64,000 nt of DNA. Source: Erinaceus europaeus. Its lineage: Eukaryota; Chordata; Mammalia; Eulipotyphla; Erinaceidae. Of this stretch, positions 30,721-42,234 are shown piece by piece. The stretch spans positions 33,844,361 to 33,908,360 of the forward strand of contig NC_080171.1 of assembly GCF_950295315.1 (NCBI RefSeq). The letters run 5' to 3'. The stretch's first letter is position 1, and every line of letters starts with the position of its first letter. The position numbers and the translations under genes were made by a program. The notes beneath the pieces are model-generated. The model saw only the letters and a program-made list of their open reading frames with translations, was not told the origin of the DNA and did no database searches.

Positions 30721-32454
30721 GGAATAGCTCCAGATCATAATTATGATGTAGCATGGTTGGACTGCCTTCCAGCTGCATGCTATGGAACTACTGTACAGGC
30801 AAAAAAAAAAAAAAAAAAAAAAAAAGCCAGTCAGTGTTTTTGCTATTTTAATTAGTAGACACTTTGTTATGATATTCAAGATGGAACATTTTAGGCTGAA
30901 AAAGGGCTGTTTAAACTAGTGGGAGTTCAGGATTCTATTTTGCGGGGTCCCTACCTACCTGAGGAATGTTTAGCTGTACAAGGATCAGGCACAGTAGTAA
31001 TCTGCAGCATTTGTATGGTGAAAAATTAGACTCAGCCTACCAATGGAGCAGTCTGAGAACTATTAAGTTAGGGCACAGCAATACTGCAAATGCTATGTAG
31101 TCATCAACCTTTTGAGGATTTTTAATGATTAGGAAAAAACCCATGAAATGTTAAAAAAAAAAAAAAAAAGAGTACGAAACAAGGTCACATTTGGTAACTG
31201 TGTACATATTTGGTAACAAAACAAAACTTGGGAACTACATCAAGATGTTACAAATGGGACTTCTGAGGGCAAAACAACCTGATGCATAGTTTCTGTTTAT
31301 AGTACTTTACTTCTTTGTTTGTTTCTTCAAGTTTTATGCAGGAAGATACATTATTTTTATGTTTGGTAAAAATGTTTAACTTACAGAACTAAACCACTGA
31401 ATGGAGAAGCTGTCAGAAGACGTAACCATAAATTTGTAATCATAAATTAACAGAAACTCAGTTCATTTCTTAAACTTCTAGTTTATTTTAGCGGGGTTAA
31501 CAGAGACAGGTGTTGATACTCTTTAGCTTTGCTTTAGAAAGGAAAGCTATGAGAAGTCGCTTAGTTATGGGAAAAGAGAGAAAGACAGACAGAGAGATGG
31601 TGGGATAGGTGAGGGGGTGTTTTATTTTATACTATTAAGATACAATTTGACATTGATGAATTACAGCCATTTGTTTTCACAATGTTGCATAGGAACATCC
31701 TTGGCCCACAACAAAGTGGAAAAGAGCCATCTACCAGCTCTTTGGGAGAAAATAAGGGAATAAAATAATAACTTCAGAGGTAAAAAAAATTTTTTTTAAA
31801 GAAAAAGATTACTAAAGCAAACAGAACATTAGACAGATCCTAGACAAGGAAACACAATTCCTGAATCCCCATACTTGGCACACATGCTGGCTAATGAAAC
31901 TACTCCTTTGTATTTAAGGAAAGAAGAGGCCAAATTTGAAAGGGTTCAGGAATATTGAGAGTCAGTTTCAAGTGCAGGCCACCCAATACCATACAAAACC
32001 CACCCCCACCCCCCATAAAAAACATATAATTTGTTTCCACCCTCCTTTTACCTAAGGATTTGTCCCTTTAGCTGAGTGATCAGGGCAAAGGAGAAACTTA
32101 GCAGGACAGAGGCAAGATTAATAAAATTAAGATTATTTATGACGTGGGAGTGATTTAATAATATTTTTCAAGAACCTGAAGGATTTATGTAGAGGAACTG
32201 CTGTTTTAGTAACTAAACTCTTTTGGCTGAATTCCAAGATAAACTAGGTTTGTCTGGCTTCCTCCCTGTCCTCTCGGCTCCCCTCCAGTTTTTAGTGGCA
32301 GATAATTTCTTTCATTTTATTGGAGGCTGGTGGTCAAGGAAATGACCTTCCTGGCTGCTTTGATTATTCTTGTCCCCACCTCAAAAATCTCTCCCAGCTA
32401 CTCTCTGGTCCCTTCAAATCTCAAAGGAAGAATCCAGAATGAAGGGAAGAAATC

Positions 32455-32575
32455 TTTACTGAATTCCTTCTATAGGACAGAAGCTAGCAGACACATTTCC
32501 TCATTTAATTCCCAGCAAATGCAAAATATGAGGTAGGCAGAATTATCCCTGTTTCACTTGTTAGGGAATAAAGGA
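32455..32575 (+). mobile_element. L2 3' fragment
   Basis: CATTTCCTCATTTAATTCCC, ATGAGGTAGGCAGAATTATC and CCCTGTTTCACTTG align with the familiar L2 3' end. Confidence 0.65.
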
Positions 32576-32675
32576 GATTTATTCCTTTAGCAGCTGGTAC
32601 AAGAATTCCTCTTGGAGACATAATCATCTTTGTAGGAGAATGTCTTGATCAGTCTTTTGGGTTTTAAGGTGGCAT

Positions 32676-32727
32676 ATAAATATATATATAAATATATATA
32701 AATATATATAAATATATATATATATAT
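32676..32727 (+). repeat. (ATATATAA)n repeat
   Basis: Tandem ATATATAA units, then pure AT. Confidence 0.9.
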
Positions 32728-33151
32728 GGAGAACAGTGTGTGGGAAGCATGCAGGGCTAAGTTATGGGTTCCTCATTTGGCACGAATAGACTAGAGACTA
32801 GAAGTCAGGGTGAGTACAAGAGGTTTAGAAAAATAACATGTGGGATGTGGGGGCAAAATATGCCTCTACTCTTCAAATCTACAACTTTCTTAAATGCATA
32901 CAATTCTTGCTATATATATATTATTCTGAGCAGCTTGTAGGCATAAGGTGAAACAGAAGCCCCAAGCCTTCATGTTTCACCAGAGATGGTGACAGGTGGT
33001 ATCAGAAGGAGAAGTTTCCTAAGTCAAAGAAAAGACAGGCACAGCTCAGAGATATTGGAGGTTCCTTTATAGATAACTGCAACAAAGCAAATATTGTAAC
33101 AACATGAGTCATACACAGCTCTTCATCTTTCAGGGCATAGAAACATTTATA

Positions 33152-33410
33152 AGGGCAAGGAGATTGCTCACCTGATAGAGTGCATGCTCTGCCATATATG
33201 AGGACCCAGGTTAGAGCCCCTGGCACCACATGGGTAAACCCCACATGAAGTAGTACCATGCGCAGCATTAACAGAAGTTCCATGAACAGTAGAGTGATTC
33301 TGTGGTGTCTTTCTTCTCTTTGTCTCTTTCTATCTGAAATTAAAATTAAAAAATAAAAAGAAGGTCCACCAGGAACAGTGGAATTTTGCAGGCATGATGT
33401 CTCATCAGGG
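33152..33410 (+). mobile_element. SINE-E
   Basis: GCAAGGAGATTGCTCACCTG, GGCACCACATGGGTAAACCC, GTCTCTTTCTATCTGAAATT, A-rich end and a residual CCACCAGGAACAGTGG. Confidence 0.8.
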
Positions 33411-33515
33411 AGGGGGAGGGGGACTTTTACAGCATACCGTAGTCTAGTGGATTTGCAACAGCACTAAATGTAAAACGGCAATGAACATACACCTTGATTA
33501 AAAATTAATTTATTC

Positions 33516-33850
33516 AGAGTCAGGCGGTAGTGCAGCAGGTTGAGTGCACATGGTGTGAAGTATAAGGACTGGTGTAAGGATCCCGGTTCAAGCCCTTGGC
33601 TCCCTACCTGCAGAGGGTCACCTCACAAGAGGTGAAGCAGGTCTGCAGGTGTTTTTCTCTCCCCCTCTGTGTCTCCCCTCCTCTCTCCATTTCTCTCTGT
33701 CCTATCCAAGAACAACAACATCATTGGCAACAATAGCAATAAGGGCAACAACAAAGGCAACAAAAATGGGGGAAAAATGGCCTCCAGGAGTAGTGGATTA
33801 GTGGTGTAGGCCCCAAGCCCCAACGATGACCCTGGAAGCAAAAAAAAAAA
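33516..33850 (+). mobile_element. SINE-A
   Basis: GAGTCAGGCGGTAGTGCAGC, GGATCCCGGTTCAAGCCC, GAGGTGAAGCAGGTCTGC, AGGAGTAGTGGATTAG, A tail. Confidence 0.88.
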
Positions 33851-33860
33851 AGTTTATTGG

Positions 33861-34180
33861 GGGCCTGGCCATTGCTCAGTAGGTTAAGTGCACATGGCTC
33901 AAAGTGCAAGGAGTACCCTGGCAGGGGGTACTCACCCCTGCAGGGGGGGTCACTTCACTGTCGGTGAAGCCAGTTGGCAGGTATCTGTCTTTCTCTCCCC
34001 ATCTCTGTCTTCCCCTCCTCTCTAGATTTCTCTCTGTCCTATCCAATAACAACAACAGCAATAGGAACAATGACAATAACAGCCAACAACAAGGACAACA
34101 GAATGGGAAAAATGGCCTCCAGGAGCAATGGATTAATAGTGCAGGCACCCAACCCCAGTGATAACCCTGGAGGCAAAAAA
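33861..34180 (+). mobile_element. SINE-A, adjacent copy with target-site duplication
   Basis: Head GGGCCTGGCCATTGCTC, an atypical B-box region (CCTGGCAGGGGGTACTCACC), body and A tail. AGTTTATTGG precedes (33851-33860) and follows (34183-34192). Confidence 0.85.
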
Positions 34181-34224
34181 AAAGTTTATTGGAGTCATGA
34201 GTAACTTTCTCATGAAGAGTAGTT

Positions 34225-34425
34225 GTAACACCATATCATGAATGAGATATGGAGCGTGAGTCCCAGCAGCACAAGGGAATTCCATGACAGCATCAGGGGA
34301 ATTCCATGGATGATGGAGCAGTGCTCTGTTGTTCTCTCTCTCTCTCTCTCTCTCTTCCCCTCTCTCCCTATCTCTCTCTGTGTCAGAGACAAATAAAACA
34401 AAATAAAATAATAATAAAATAAAAA
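34225..34425 (+). mobile_element. SINE-E-like fragment
   Basis: GGAGCAGTGCTCTGTTG, a CT dinucleotide run, AATAAAACAAAATAAAATA tail. GGGGAATTCCATGG-type sequence is duplicated within it. Confidence 0.5.
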
Positions 34426-34989
34426 TTACTGGAATTTTCCTAGTAGCCACTGTTCTTTCTCTCCTATAAGTGGCGTTGGCAATTTCTGAAAGTGGTTCAT
34501 TATTCATTCAACACTCCAAAGACCTACAGATCAAATTCAGATCTTCTTGTTCATTTTAAGGAGATACATTAAATCACCTAGGCTGTCAAAGGAATGTGTA
34601 ATCAAAAAGTCACCAAGTAGCTGAAAAAATGTCACTTTATATAAAAGTAATGTATGCCATTCTATCTTTATAGCTGGAGACTTTGTAGGTATGCCCAGGC
34701 TAGTGGGGGCAGTTGAACACAGATCGGGTGGCTCCGAAGTGAATTTTGAATAAACTTGGCTTACGCATGCAGAGAATAATGCTGAACTTAAGGGTTTGGA
34801 TATAGAGTCTCTGATTACTGAGCATATCCTTGTGAACAAAGCTCCTGAGATGAGGCATCAAATTTATAGTACTCAGGGTTGGATTAACCTACATATGAGT
34901 TATCCTTGCCACTTGAGATGATCCTTACTAAGAAAGAGCAGATTATTCCTAAACCAGAAGACCAGGTGACACTGAAGAAGTAGAAATCC
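34426..34989. other. No gene or recognised repeat
   Basis: Unique sequence. Nothing supportable. Confidence 0.5.
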
Positions 34990-35140
34990 CAGTGGCTGGG
35001 AAAGTGTCAAAGCACATCATTTGCATGCATGAGGTCCTAGATTTGATCTCCAGCATTACATAGGCCAGATCAAATGCTCTGATCTCTCTCATGCTCTCCC
35101 TGTTTTTGTAAATAAGTAAAAAAATTAAACTAAAGAAAAA
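34990..35140 (+). mobile_element. SINE-C, diverged
   Basis: GGCTGGGAAAGTGTCAAAGC, GCATGAGGTCCTAGATTTG, AATAAGTAAAAAAATT tail. Confidence 0.6.
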
Positions 35141-35146
35141 TTAAAA

Positions 35147-35265
35147 CTGGGTGGAGGGTAGATAGCATAATGGTTATGCAACAAACTCTCATGCCTGGGG
35201 CTCCAAAGTCAAATTCCCCCCCACCACCATAAGCCAGATCTAAGCAATACTCTGGTAAAAAAAAA

Positions 35266-35296
<31 letters not shown>

Positions 35297-35323
35297 AATA
35301 ATAAATAAATAAAAACTATCCCA
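35147..35323 (+). mobile_element. SINE-D with (GT)n in its tail
   Basis: GTAGATAGCATAATGGTTATGC, CACCACCATAAGCCAG, CTCTGGTAAAAAAAAA, then a GT run of about 26 bp and AATAATAAATAAATAAA. Confidence 0.8.
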
Positions 35324-35385
35324 GAAGAAAATGATGAATAAATGTAGCCTGGGAATAAATGTAACAAAAATTGAAAGCAGATGTA

Positions 35386-35600
35386 GGTCTGGAGAGATAG
35401 CTCACTGAGGAGGGTGTGTATCTTTCCATGCATGCAGCTCAGGTTCAAGATCTAACCACATGGGTGTGTTATGGCACCATTCTAGGGGAAACTCAGTGCT
35501 ATTCTCTTTCTCTCTCTCTCTCTCTGTCTCTTTCCCTCTCTCTCTCCTTATCTTTCAGTCTCTTCTCTGAATAAAAAAAGCTGACCAGGACTCTGCCAAA
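35386..35600 (+). mobile_element. SINE-E
   Basis: CTGGAGAGATAGCTCACTG, CTCAGGTTCAAGATC, (TC)n, CTCTGAATAAAAAAAGC. Confidence 0.75.
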
Positions 35601-35777
35601 AAAAATGTAAGTGAACATTTAAAAAAGTTTACTGCCCAAATGTTAATTGCCATTTGTCTTTTAAATTTTGCTTGTAGATGGTATTGTGAAAAATGAACTA
35701 CCTTGGAAGTGCAATAAAACTCAGCCTAAGAAAACAAGGTGTGCTTATGATGCAAGCACCTTATTTGGTTTTCTTGG

Positions 35778-35925
35778 TTTTTTTTTTTTTTGTTTGCTTT
35801 GGTTTTGATTTTTTGTTTTTTCTCTTTGTTCTGTTTTGATCACAACACTGCTCAGACTCAGGTAGCTTGGGGGCTTGAACCTGGGATTGAGTCTTTTTTC
35901 ATAACCACTATGCTATCTCCCAGCA
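35778..35925 (-). mobile_element. SINE-D, antisense
   Basis: T-rich tail side, CAACACTGCTCAGACTCAGG, GGCTTGAACCTGGGATTG, CATAACCACTATGCTATCTC. Confidence 0.75.
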
Positions 35926-36339
35926 GCACTGAGAAGCAACTTAAACTAGTTTTGGCATTTCTTCTGATCTAGCCCCTGCCTGCCTCTGAAGTTCTGTCAC
36001 CACTGCCTGCTTTGCCACTCTATCCTTTAAGAAAACTGGATGACTGCTAATCCACGAAAAGTCCACGTCCCTTCTCTAGGTCCATACAACTCCTTGCGTT
36101 GGAAGAGAACATGCCTAGCCTTGCCCCTTAGTCTGAATTATCTTCTTTCCCTCAGAAATTTACTCCTCAGGCTTTTAGCTCAACAGAAATACTTCCTGGT
36201 CTCTTCCCTAGTTAACCTGAACATTGTGTTCTTCTAGGCTCACACAAGTTCCCTATATTAATGACTAACAACTTAAACTATAGTTTGCAGTCAGTCTCTC
36301 CCACTGGAGACTGAGCCTGTGAACTCCGGCAACTTATCT
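35926..36339. other. No gene or recognised repeat
   Basis: Unique sequence with no splice-bounded open frame that I can defend. Confidence 0.5.
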
Positions 36340-36550
36340 GAGGGGCCAGGCAGTTAAGTGCACATGTTACAGTGCACAAGGACCGGGGTTCAAGCCCCTG
36401 GTCCCCACCTGCAGGAGGAAAGCTTCACAAGAGTTGAAGCTGGGCTGCAGGTGTCTCTCTGTTCCTCTCCCCCTTTATCTACTCCTCCCCCCTCAATTTC
36501 TCTGTCTCTATAATAAATAAATAAATATTTAAATAAATAAATATTTTTTA
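36340..36550 (+). mobile_element. SINE-B with a shortened head
   Basis: GGGGCCAGGCAGTTAAGTGC lacks the usual GTGGTGGCACACCTGG block. It then continues GGGTTCAAGCCCC, GGAGGAAAGCTTCAC and AATAAATAAATATTTAAA. Confidence 0.8.
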
Positions 36551-36917
36551 AATAATAAAATAATTTATCTGATAAGCACTGGGCATCTTTTCCACGTAAT
36601 CCATTTGTTTCTACCTCTTAATTATCCTCACAGTTCCTCTTTATAATACCTATCCTGGGGCCTTATATTAGCAATTCTCAAAGTTAGGTCCTTTGCATCA
36701 GCAGGGAACATTCTAGATATACAAATGCTGGAGCTTCCCTTCACCCCTGTTATCTGGAAGGAGAGGGGTGGACCAGTAATTTATTCTTTTAATGAGATTC
36801 CAAGGTGGGTTCTGATATGTATTAAAGTTTAATAACCAGCCACCACCTTATAGGAAGTTATTTACTCATTACATTGCTGGAACTCAAATATTTTCAATCT
36901 AAAGTGTCATTGAGGAA

Positions 36918-37107
36918 GCCAGGTGGTGGCACACCTGGTTGAGAACATATGTCATGATGCACAAGGACACAGGTGTGCAGGGGGAAAGCTTTATAAGCGG
37001 TAAAGCAGTGCTGCAGGTGCTGTCTCTCTCCCTCTCTATCTCCCTCTCTCCTCTCAATTACTGTCTCTCTCCAACAAAGTTAATTTAAAAAATATTTCAA
37101 GAAAATG
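36918..37107 (+). mobile_element. SINE-B, 13-bp target-site duplication, B-box region deleted
   Basis: AGCCAGGTGGTGGCACACC head. ACACAGGTGTGCAGGGGG replaces the usual B-box-to-CACCTGC segment. Flanks TGTCATTGAGGAA at 36905-36917 and 37108-37120. Confidence 0.85.
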
Positions 37108-37943
37108 TGTCATTGAGGAAATGATGACTAAAATTTTTGTTAGACTGGATTCTCGGCCAAAGAAGGGATTTGCTGGCATGCTATTTTGAATAGGTGACTG
37201 GTTCAAAGAGGCTATCATAGCCAGGTCTTCACAAACAATACTGGTTCTCCTGTCTGGCTCATTCTGACCTGGGTGTGGTCTTGCTGAAGGGAAGAGATTA
37301 GTATGAAATAATCTCACTAGGTGCCTTTCAGTGAGCAGATTCTCAATTTCCAGAATAGTCTACTTACTATGGAAGAAAGACAAGTAAGGGAGTGGTGTAT
37401 TATTGCTAGAGGACTTGGGATGTCAACACACAAGGAAGTACATACTTTCCCCCCTTTATAAGGTGAGCCCTTTCCAGTATATAAAAAGAGATAACCAAGA
37501 CCTTTTGAGAAAAGTAATTGTTTGGTTTTAAGTCATAAAAATGAATCCTTGCTTTGTTTTCAAAGGAACATGTAATCTATATTAGCTGAATGACAAGTAG
37601 GTGAGGTACCAGATTGGAAAGATAAAACCCCATTTGTTGATTTTTGGCCTAAAGCTGAAACAATGGGACAAAGGGGCAGCTTGTTGGTATAAGCTTCATA
37701 AAACACAATCATATTAGTCATGTAAACAGAAGAAGTTTAATGAGATAAATTATACCAAGTTACATTATGGATTAAAATACTCTCATTAAGCAAACACTGA
37801 GAAGTCCAAAGGAAAGATAGATAACTTTAGAGTTAGAGAACAATGGGTTCTTCTGTCTAGGATGCTGTCTACTGGGTAACAAGAGCTTTCAGAAGCTGCC
37901 TAAGCCAACTGGGAGCTTCCATTAAGGTCTTACTTTTAATTGA

Positions 37944-38007
<64 letters not shown>

Positions 38008-38013
38008 AGAGAG

Positions 38014-38059
<46 letters not shown>

Positions 38060-38892
38060 TCACCCTATACTCAAGTCACTGACTGACAAAGCCAACACAC
38101 TCTTTCCTCTCCTATGCTTTCTTCTTCCCCCCTTTCACAACTGGAAAGCAATCCATTTTATTCTATAAATCTGTGAAGGGAGTAAAAGCATGCACAGGTT
38201 TCTAGCTCTCTGTTTGCGTCCCCAAGATTTGTTGGCTTGACTTCCAACATGTGGATAGACCACTGTTCTTAAGCTCTAGGGAAAACAGCCAACTTATCAA
38301 TGTTTAAGACTGCTCACGTACCTGTGTGAACAGCAGCTTTTTCAGAGCTGTTTTCATAAGGACGTTTGAACAACTGAAGTACAGCACAAGGAGCTGCCCT
38401 ATTTATACGAGTGCTGCCAGGTCTCGAGTTGACATTATATATTTATATAGTTGTCTTTTCCTAAAGTGTACATCTATAACGATGAAGAAATAATAACTTT
38501 TTTTTAAACTTCACACGGGTAAAGTGACTCACACTTCTACACGCTTCTTGGCAACAGCACAGAACACAAAAGCCAGCAAGCATTTCAAACTCAAGAAAAG
38601 AATAAAAAATAATAATACAAAATGTCAGGCTATGAGGCCTGGCTCCATGTCAAGAGCGATATTGCTAAATAGAGAACACCATCTGTGTTTTTCAAGAAAT
38701 TCCTTTCTGTGGGGGGGGGGGTCAAAACTAGAGTCTACATATTTTCAAAATAAATTTTTGTTGGCTTAATTGTTTGCGTGTGTGGGGTTTTTTTTGTTTA
38801 TTTTTCAAAGAAATAGGTATGATTTATTATAGAAAACTTCAAAATGCAAAAGATATTAGAAAAACTAAAATACCATGTGATTATAAGACCTA
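37108..38892. other. SINE-free 1.8 kb; (GAAA)n microsatellite inside
   Basis: Unique sequence on both sides of a long GAAA repeat. No exon that I can support. Confidence 0.5.
37945..38059 (+). repeat. (GAAA)n microsatellite
   Basis: Two runs of GAAA units separated by GAGAGAGAGAAGAGAGAG. Confidence 0.95.
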
Positions 38893-39172
38893 CATGGGGA
38901 CTGGAGATAGCTCACTCAATTTAGAGTGCCCTTTACCAGGCTCAAGGCCCTGCGTTTGAGCCCTGGTGTCACACAGAAGTACCATGTCAAGAGCTGGGCA
39001 GTGGTGCACCCTATAGAGCACACATATCACCATGCTCCAGGACCCCAGTTTACGTCTCTGGTTCCCATCTATGGCGAGGAAGCTTCATGAGCACTGCAGC
39101 AATGCTGTAGGTTTCTCTTTCTTCCTTACTATCTCCCCCTCTCATCTCCATTTCTCTCTATCCTATCAAAAG
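38893..39172 (+). mobile_element. SINE-E fragment followed by SINE-B
   Basis: 38893-38990: GGGGACTGGAGATAGCTCAC and GTTTGAGCCCTGGTGTCACAC. 38991-39172: GCTGGGCAGTGGTGCACCC, CGAGGAAGCTTCATGAGC. Confidence 0.65.
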
Positions 39173-39180
39173 AAGGAAGG

Positions 39181-39465
39181 GAGGGAGTTGAGCAGTAATG
39201 CAGCAGGTTAATCACACATGGCACAAAGCTCAAGGACTGGTATAAGGATCCCAGTTCAAACCCCTGGCTTCCCACCTGCAGAGGAGTCGCTTCACAGGCG
39301 GTGAAGCAGGTCTGCAGGTGTCTATCTTTCTCTCCTCCTCTCTGTCTTCCCCTCCTCTCTTCATTTCTCTCTGTCCTATCCAACAACGATGACAACAATA
39401 GTAACTGCAACAATAAAAAACAAGAGCAACAAAAAATAAATAAATAAATATTTTTTTAAAAGGAT
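39181..39465 (+). mobile_element. SINE-A
   Basis: GGGAGTTGAGCAGTAATGC head, GGATCCCAGTTCAAACCCC, CACCTGCAGAGGAGTCGC, AATAAATAAATAAATA tail. Confidence 0.88.
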
Positions 39466-39508
39466 TAAAAAAAGAAGGGAGGGAGGAAGGGAATTACCAT
39501 GGCAACAA

Positions 39509-40866
39509 CTCCTTAGATACCCTCCTCACCTATTTCCTATTACACTTCCCTCACTCACTCCCAAGCTAACCTTATCAAAGCAAAGACTGCAAAAGCTGAA
39601 TAAGGGCAAGAGACTGGCATACTTTAATGATGACTCTTTAGTCACTATCAGGCCATCCCATCGGCTGGGGCCCTAGTTGGGGAGTCCTGAGATTCCCAAA
39701 CAGACATGATGGGCTTAGACCTCAAATAAACCCCTCTCTCCATTATTACTGGTCATCTCTATCAGGAATAACACAATAGAGCTCTTTATGGGCCCCCATA
39801 GGATCTTGCCCTCTACTTGAATCAACAATGGTAGAGAATGTTCCATCCTCCAAAGGGAGGCTGGGCAACATACTCTATGTTACACCTGGGGAAGATGGGT
39901 CCTGATATTGGGTCAGCTTGGAACATTCCTACTCATGACCACAGAATGTGAGCTCAGATCTGCAGGGATGCAGAGGTCACATAGGCTTCTAAGCTGAATA
40001 GGGGCCCCAGATCACATCAAATCAGTGGGGTTTACAGTCAACAATATTTAAACCTCTTTCCAATATTAAGGAGCTACTCTCTTCCCAGATCTAGCTTTCT
40101 GGTCCTTTTTCCAGCCATGACATCATCTCCCCGGACAATAACTTGGCTCCACCTGCATATCAGATTTCAGGCTCAGGGAGAAAAAAAAAAACTAGTATAG
40201 CCACAGGCCCTTCAGAATATAACTAAAATATGCCTACTAGCTATTTACAGAACAGAGTACCCCCTCCTAACTCTTCATCTGCACTGCTCCAGCCTTTAGA
40301 TTCATGATTAGTCAACAACTTGTATGGCTTTATATGCTAACTCTCTTTTCAGCCACCAGGTTTCAGATGCTAGCATGATGCCAACCAGACTTCCCTTAAC
40401 AGTCAACCTCACCAATGTGTCCTGGAGCTCCAATTCCCCAGAACCCTACCCCACTACAGAAAGAGAGAGGCAGGCTGGGAGCATGGATCGACCTATCAAC
40501 ACCCATGTTCAGCAGGGAAGCAATTACAGAAGCCAGACCTTCCACCTTCTGCATCCCACAATGACCTTGGGCCCATACTCCCAGAGGATTAAAGAATAGG
40601 AAAGTAGGGAGTTGGGTGGTAGTGCAGTGGTTTAAGCACACATGGCGCGAATCACAAGGACCTGGGTAAAGCTCCCGGTTGGAGCTGGTTGGTTCACAGG
40701 CAATGAAGCAGATCTGCAGGTGTATATCTTTCTCTCCCCCTCTGTCTTCCCTTCCTGTCTCCATTTCTCTCTGTCCTATCTAACAACGACAACATCAATA
40801 GCAACAACAATAACTACAACAACAATAAAAAAAATCAAGGGCAACAAAAGGGAAAAGAAAGAAGGA

Positions 40867-40906
<40 letters not shown>

Positions 40907-41072
40907 ATAGGAAAGCTATCAGGGGAGGGGATGGGATACAGAGTTCTGGTGGTGGGAACTATGTGAAGTTGTACCCCTCTTATCCTATGGCTTTGTCAAT
41001 GTTTCCTTTTTAAAAATAAATTAAAATAAAATAATAATAATAATAGTAAGGTTAAAAAAGAGGGGAGGGAGA
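39509..41072 (+). mobile_element. YX retroposon, 18-bp target-site duplication, carrying a SINE-A
   Basis: 5'-truncated Y (from TACCCTCCTCACCTATTTCC) through CAGGCTCAGGGAG and an A run into X, ending with an AATAAATTAAAATAAAATA tail near 41040. GAATTACCATGGCAACAA is exact at 39491-39508 and 41073-41090. A single duplication around Y plus X shows that they moved as one unit here. A SINE-A sits inside X. Confidence 0.85.
40605..40901 (+). mobile_element. SINE-A nested in YX, 14-bp target-site duplication, GAAA tail
   Basis: GGGAGTTGGGTGGTAGTGC head, body lacking part of CACCTGCAGGGG, and a tail expanded to (GAAA)n. Flanks AAAGAATAGGAAAG at 40591-40604 and 40902-40915. Confidence 0.88.
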
Positions 41073-41226
41073 GAATTACCATGGCAACAAGAACAACAAC
41101 AACAATAATAATGACGTATAATGACAGCACTGAAGAAACTCCATGGTGGCATGGTATTGTGTATCTCTCCTTTCTCTGTATTTACCATTGCTTTTTTCTC
41201 CTCTTTGAAGAAGAGAAAAGAAAAAA

Positions 41227-41437
41227 GGGGGCCAGGTGGTGGCACATCTGATTAAGTGTACACATTACCATGTGCAAGGACCTGGGTTCAAATTTCTGGT
41301 CCCTACCTGCAGGAAGAAAGCTTCACAAGTGATTAAACATGGCTGCAGGTATCTCTCTCTTTCCCTGTCTCTATTCCCTCTCCCCTCTCTATTTCTCTGT
41401 CTTTATCCAACAATAAATAAATAAGATTAAAAAAAAA
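41227..41437 (+). mobile_element. SINE-B
   Basis: GGGGCCAGGTGGTGGCACATC, CTGGGTTCAAATTTC, GGAAGAAAGCTTCAC, AATAAATAAATAAG tail. Confidence 0.88.
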
Positions 41438-41530
41438 TGAAAATGGTGGCGCTGGGAATTGAACCTGAGACTTTGTAGCCTCAGATATGAGAGTCTGTTT
41501 ACATAACCTTTAGGCAATCTCCCCTGCCCT
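41438..41530 (-). mobile_element. SINE-D head half, antisense
   Basis: GGGAATTGAACCTGAGACTT, GATATGAGAGTCTG, GCAATCTCCCCTGCC. Confidence 0.7.
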
Positions 41531-41663
41531 CTAGACTATTTTCTGTGCATATATTAGATAAGTGTACACACACACACACATATATACACACACACAGATA
41601 TATGCAAGTATTATCCAAGTCAATAATATACTAACATTATATACTATTGCATAATCAACTTTT

Positions 41664-41881
41664 CTTTTTTGGCCACTTTTCCACTTTATTGGACAGGACT
41701 GAGAGAAATTGAGAGGGGAGGAGGAGGTATCGAGGGAGAAAGACACTTGCAGATCTGCTTTGTCACTTATGCAGCTTCCCCCCTGCACATGGGTAGCCAG
41801 GGGCTTGAACCCTGATCCATGCAAGGGTCCTTTCATTTTGTATTATGTACACTTAACCGAGTGCACCACCGCTCAGCCCCT
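41664..41881 (-). mobile_element. SINE-B, antisense, first of two serial insertions
   Basis: TTTATTGGACAGGACTGAGAG, CACTTGCAGATCTGC, GGGGCTTGAACCCTGATCC, head GCACCACCGCTCAGCCCC. Flanks CATAATCAACTTTT at 41650-41663 and 41882-41895. Confidence 0.88.
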
Positions 41882-41895
41882 CATAATCAACTTTT

Positions 41896-42096
41896 TTAAA
41901 AACTTAATTATCTTTATTTAATATTGGCTAGAGACAGCCAGAAATCAAGAGGGGAGAGGGAGATAGACAGGGAGAGAGACAGAGAGCTTCACCACTCCTG
42001 AAGCTTCCCCCCTGCAGGTGGGGACTGAGGGCTCAAACCCAGGTCCTTGTGCACTATACCATGTGCACTCAGCCAGGTACGCCACCATCCAGCCCC
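41896..42096 (-). mobile_element. SINE-B, antisense, second serial insertion at the same target
   Basis: TTTATTTAATATTGGC, CTTCACCACTCCTGAAGC, GGCTCAAACCCAGGTCC, head CGCCACCATCCAGCCCCC. The third target copy, CATAATCAGCTT, follows at 42097-42108. Confidence 0.85.
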
Positions 42097-42149
42097 CATA
42101 ATCAGCTTCTTTTTTTAAAGCTTTCTTTCTTTCTTTTTCTTTTTCTTTT

Positions 42150-42234
42150 TTTTTCCTCCAGGGTTATTGCTGGGGCTTGGTGACTTCACTACTAATCCAC
42201 TGCTCCTGGAGGCTATTTTTCCCCTATTGTTGCC
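42150..42234 (-). mobile_element. SINE-A 3' end, antisense, cut by an ERV
   Basis: CCTCCAGGGTTATTGCTGGGG, TCCTGGAGGCTATTTTTCCC, CTATTGTTGCC, then abruptly the LTR. The rest of this SINE is not found beyond the ERV in this window. Confidence 0.8.

Larger units (their letters stand above)
29499..33151. other. SINE-poor 3.6 kb segment with only ancient repeats
   Basis: No hedgehog-type SINE is recognisable here, although the flanking DNA carries about one per 300-400 bp. It contains a 34-base T run (29680-29713), A runs near 30801 and 31153, a MIR, an L2 and an AT repeat. No convincing exon. Confidence 0.6.

Noticed and set aside
37869..38063. Phe/Leu/Ser-rich 64-codon frame
   Set aside because: Translation of the GAAA microsatellite.
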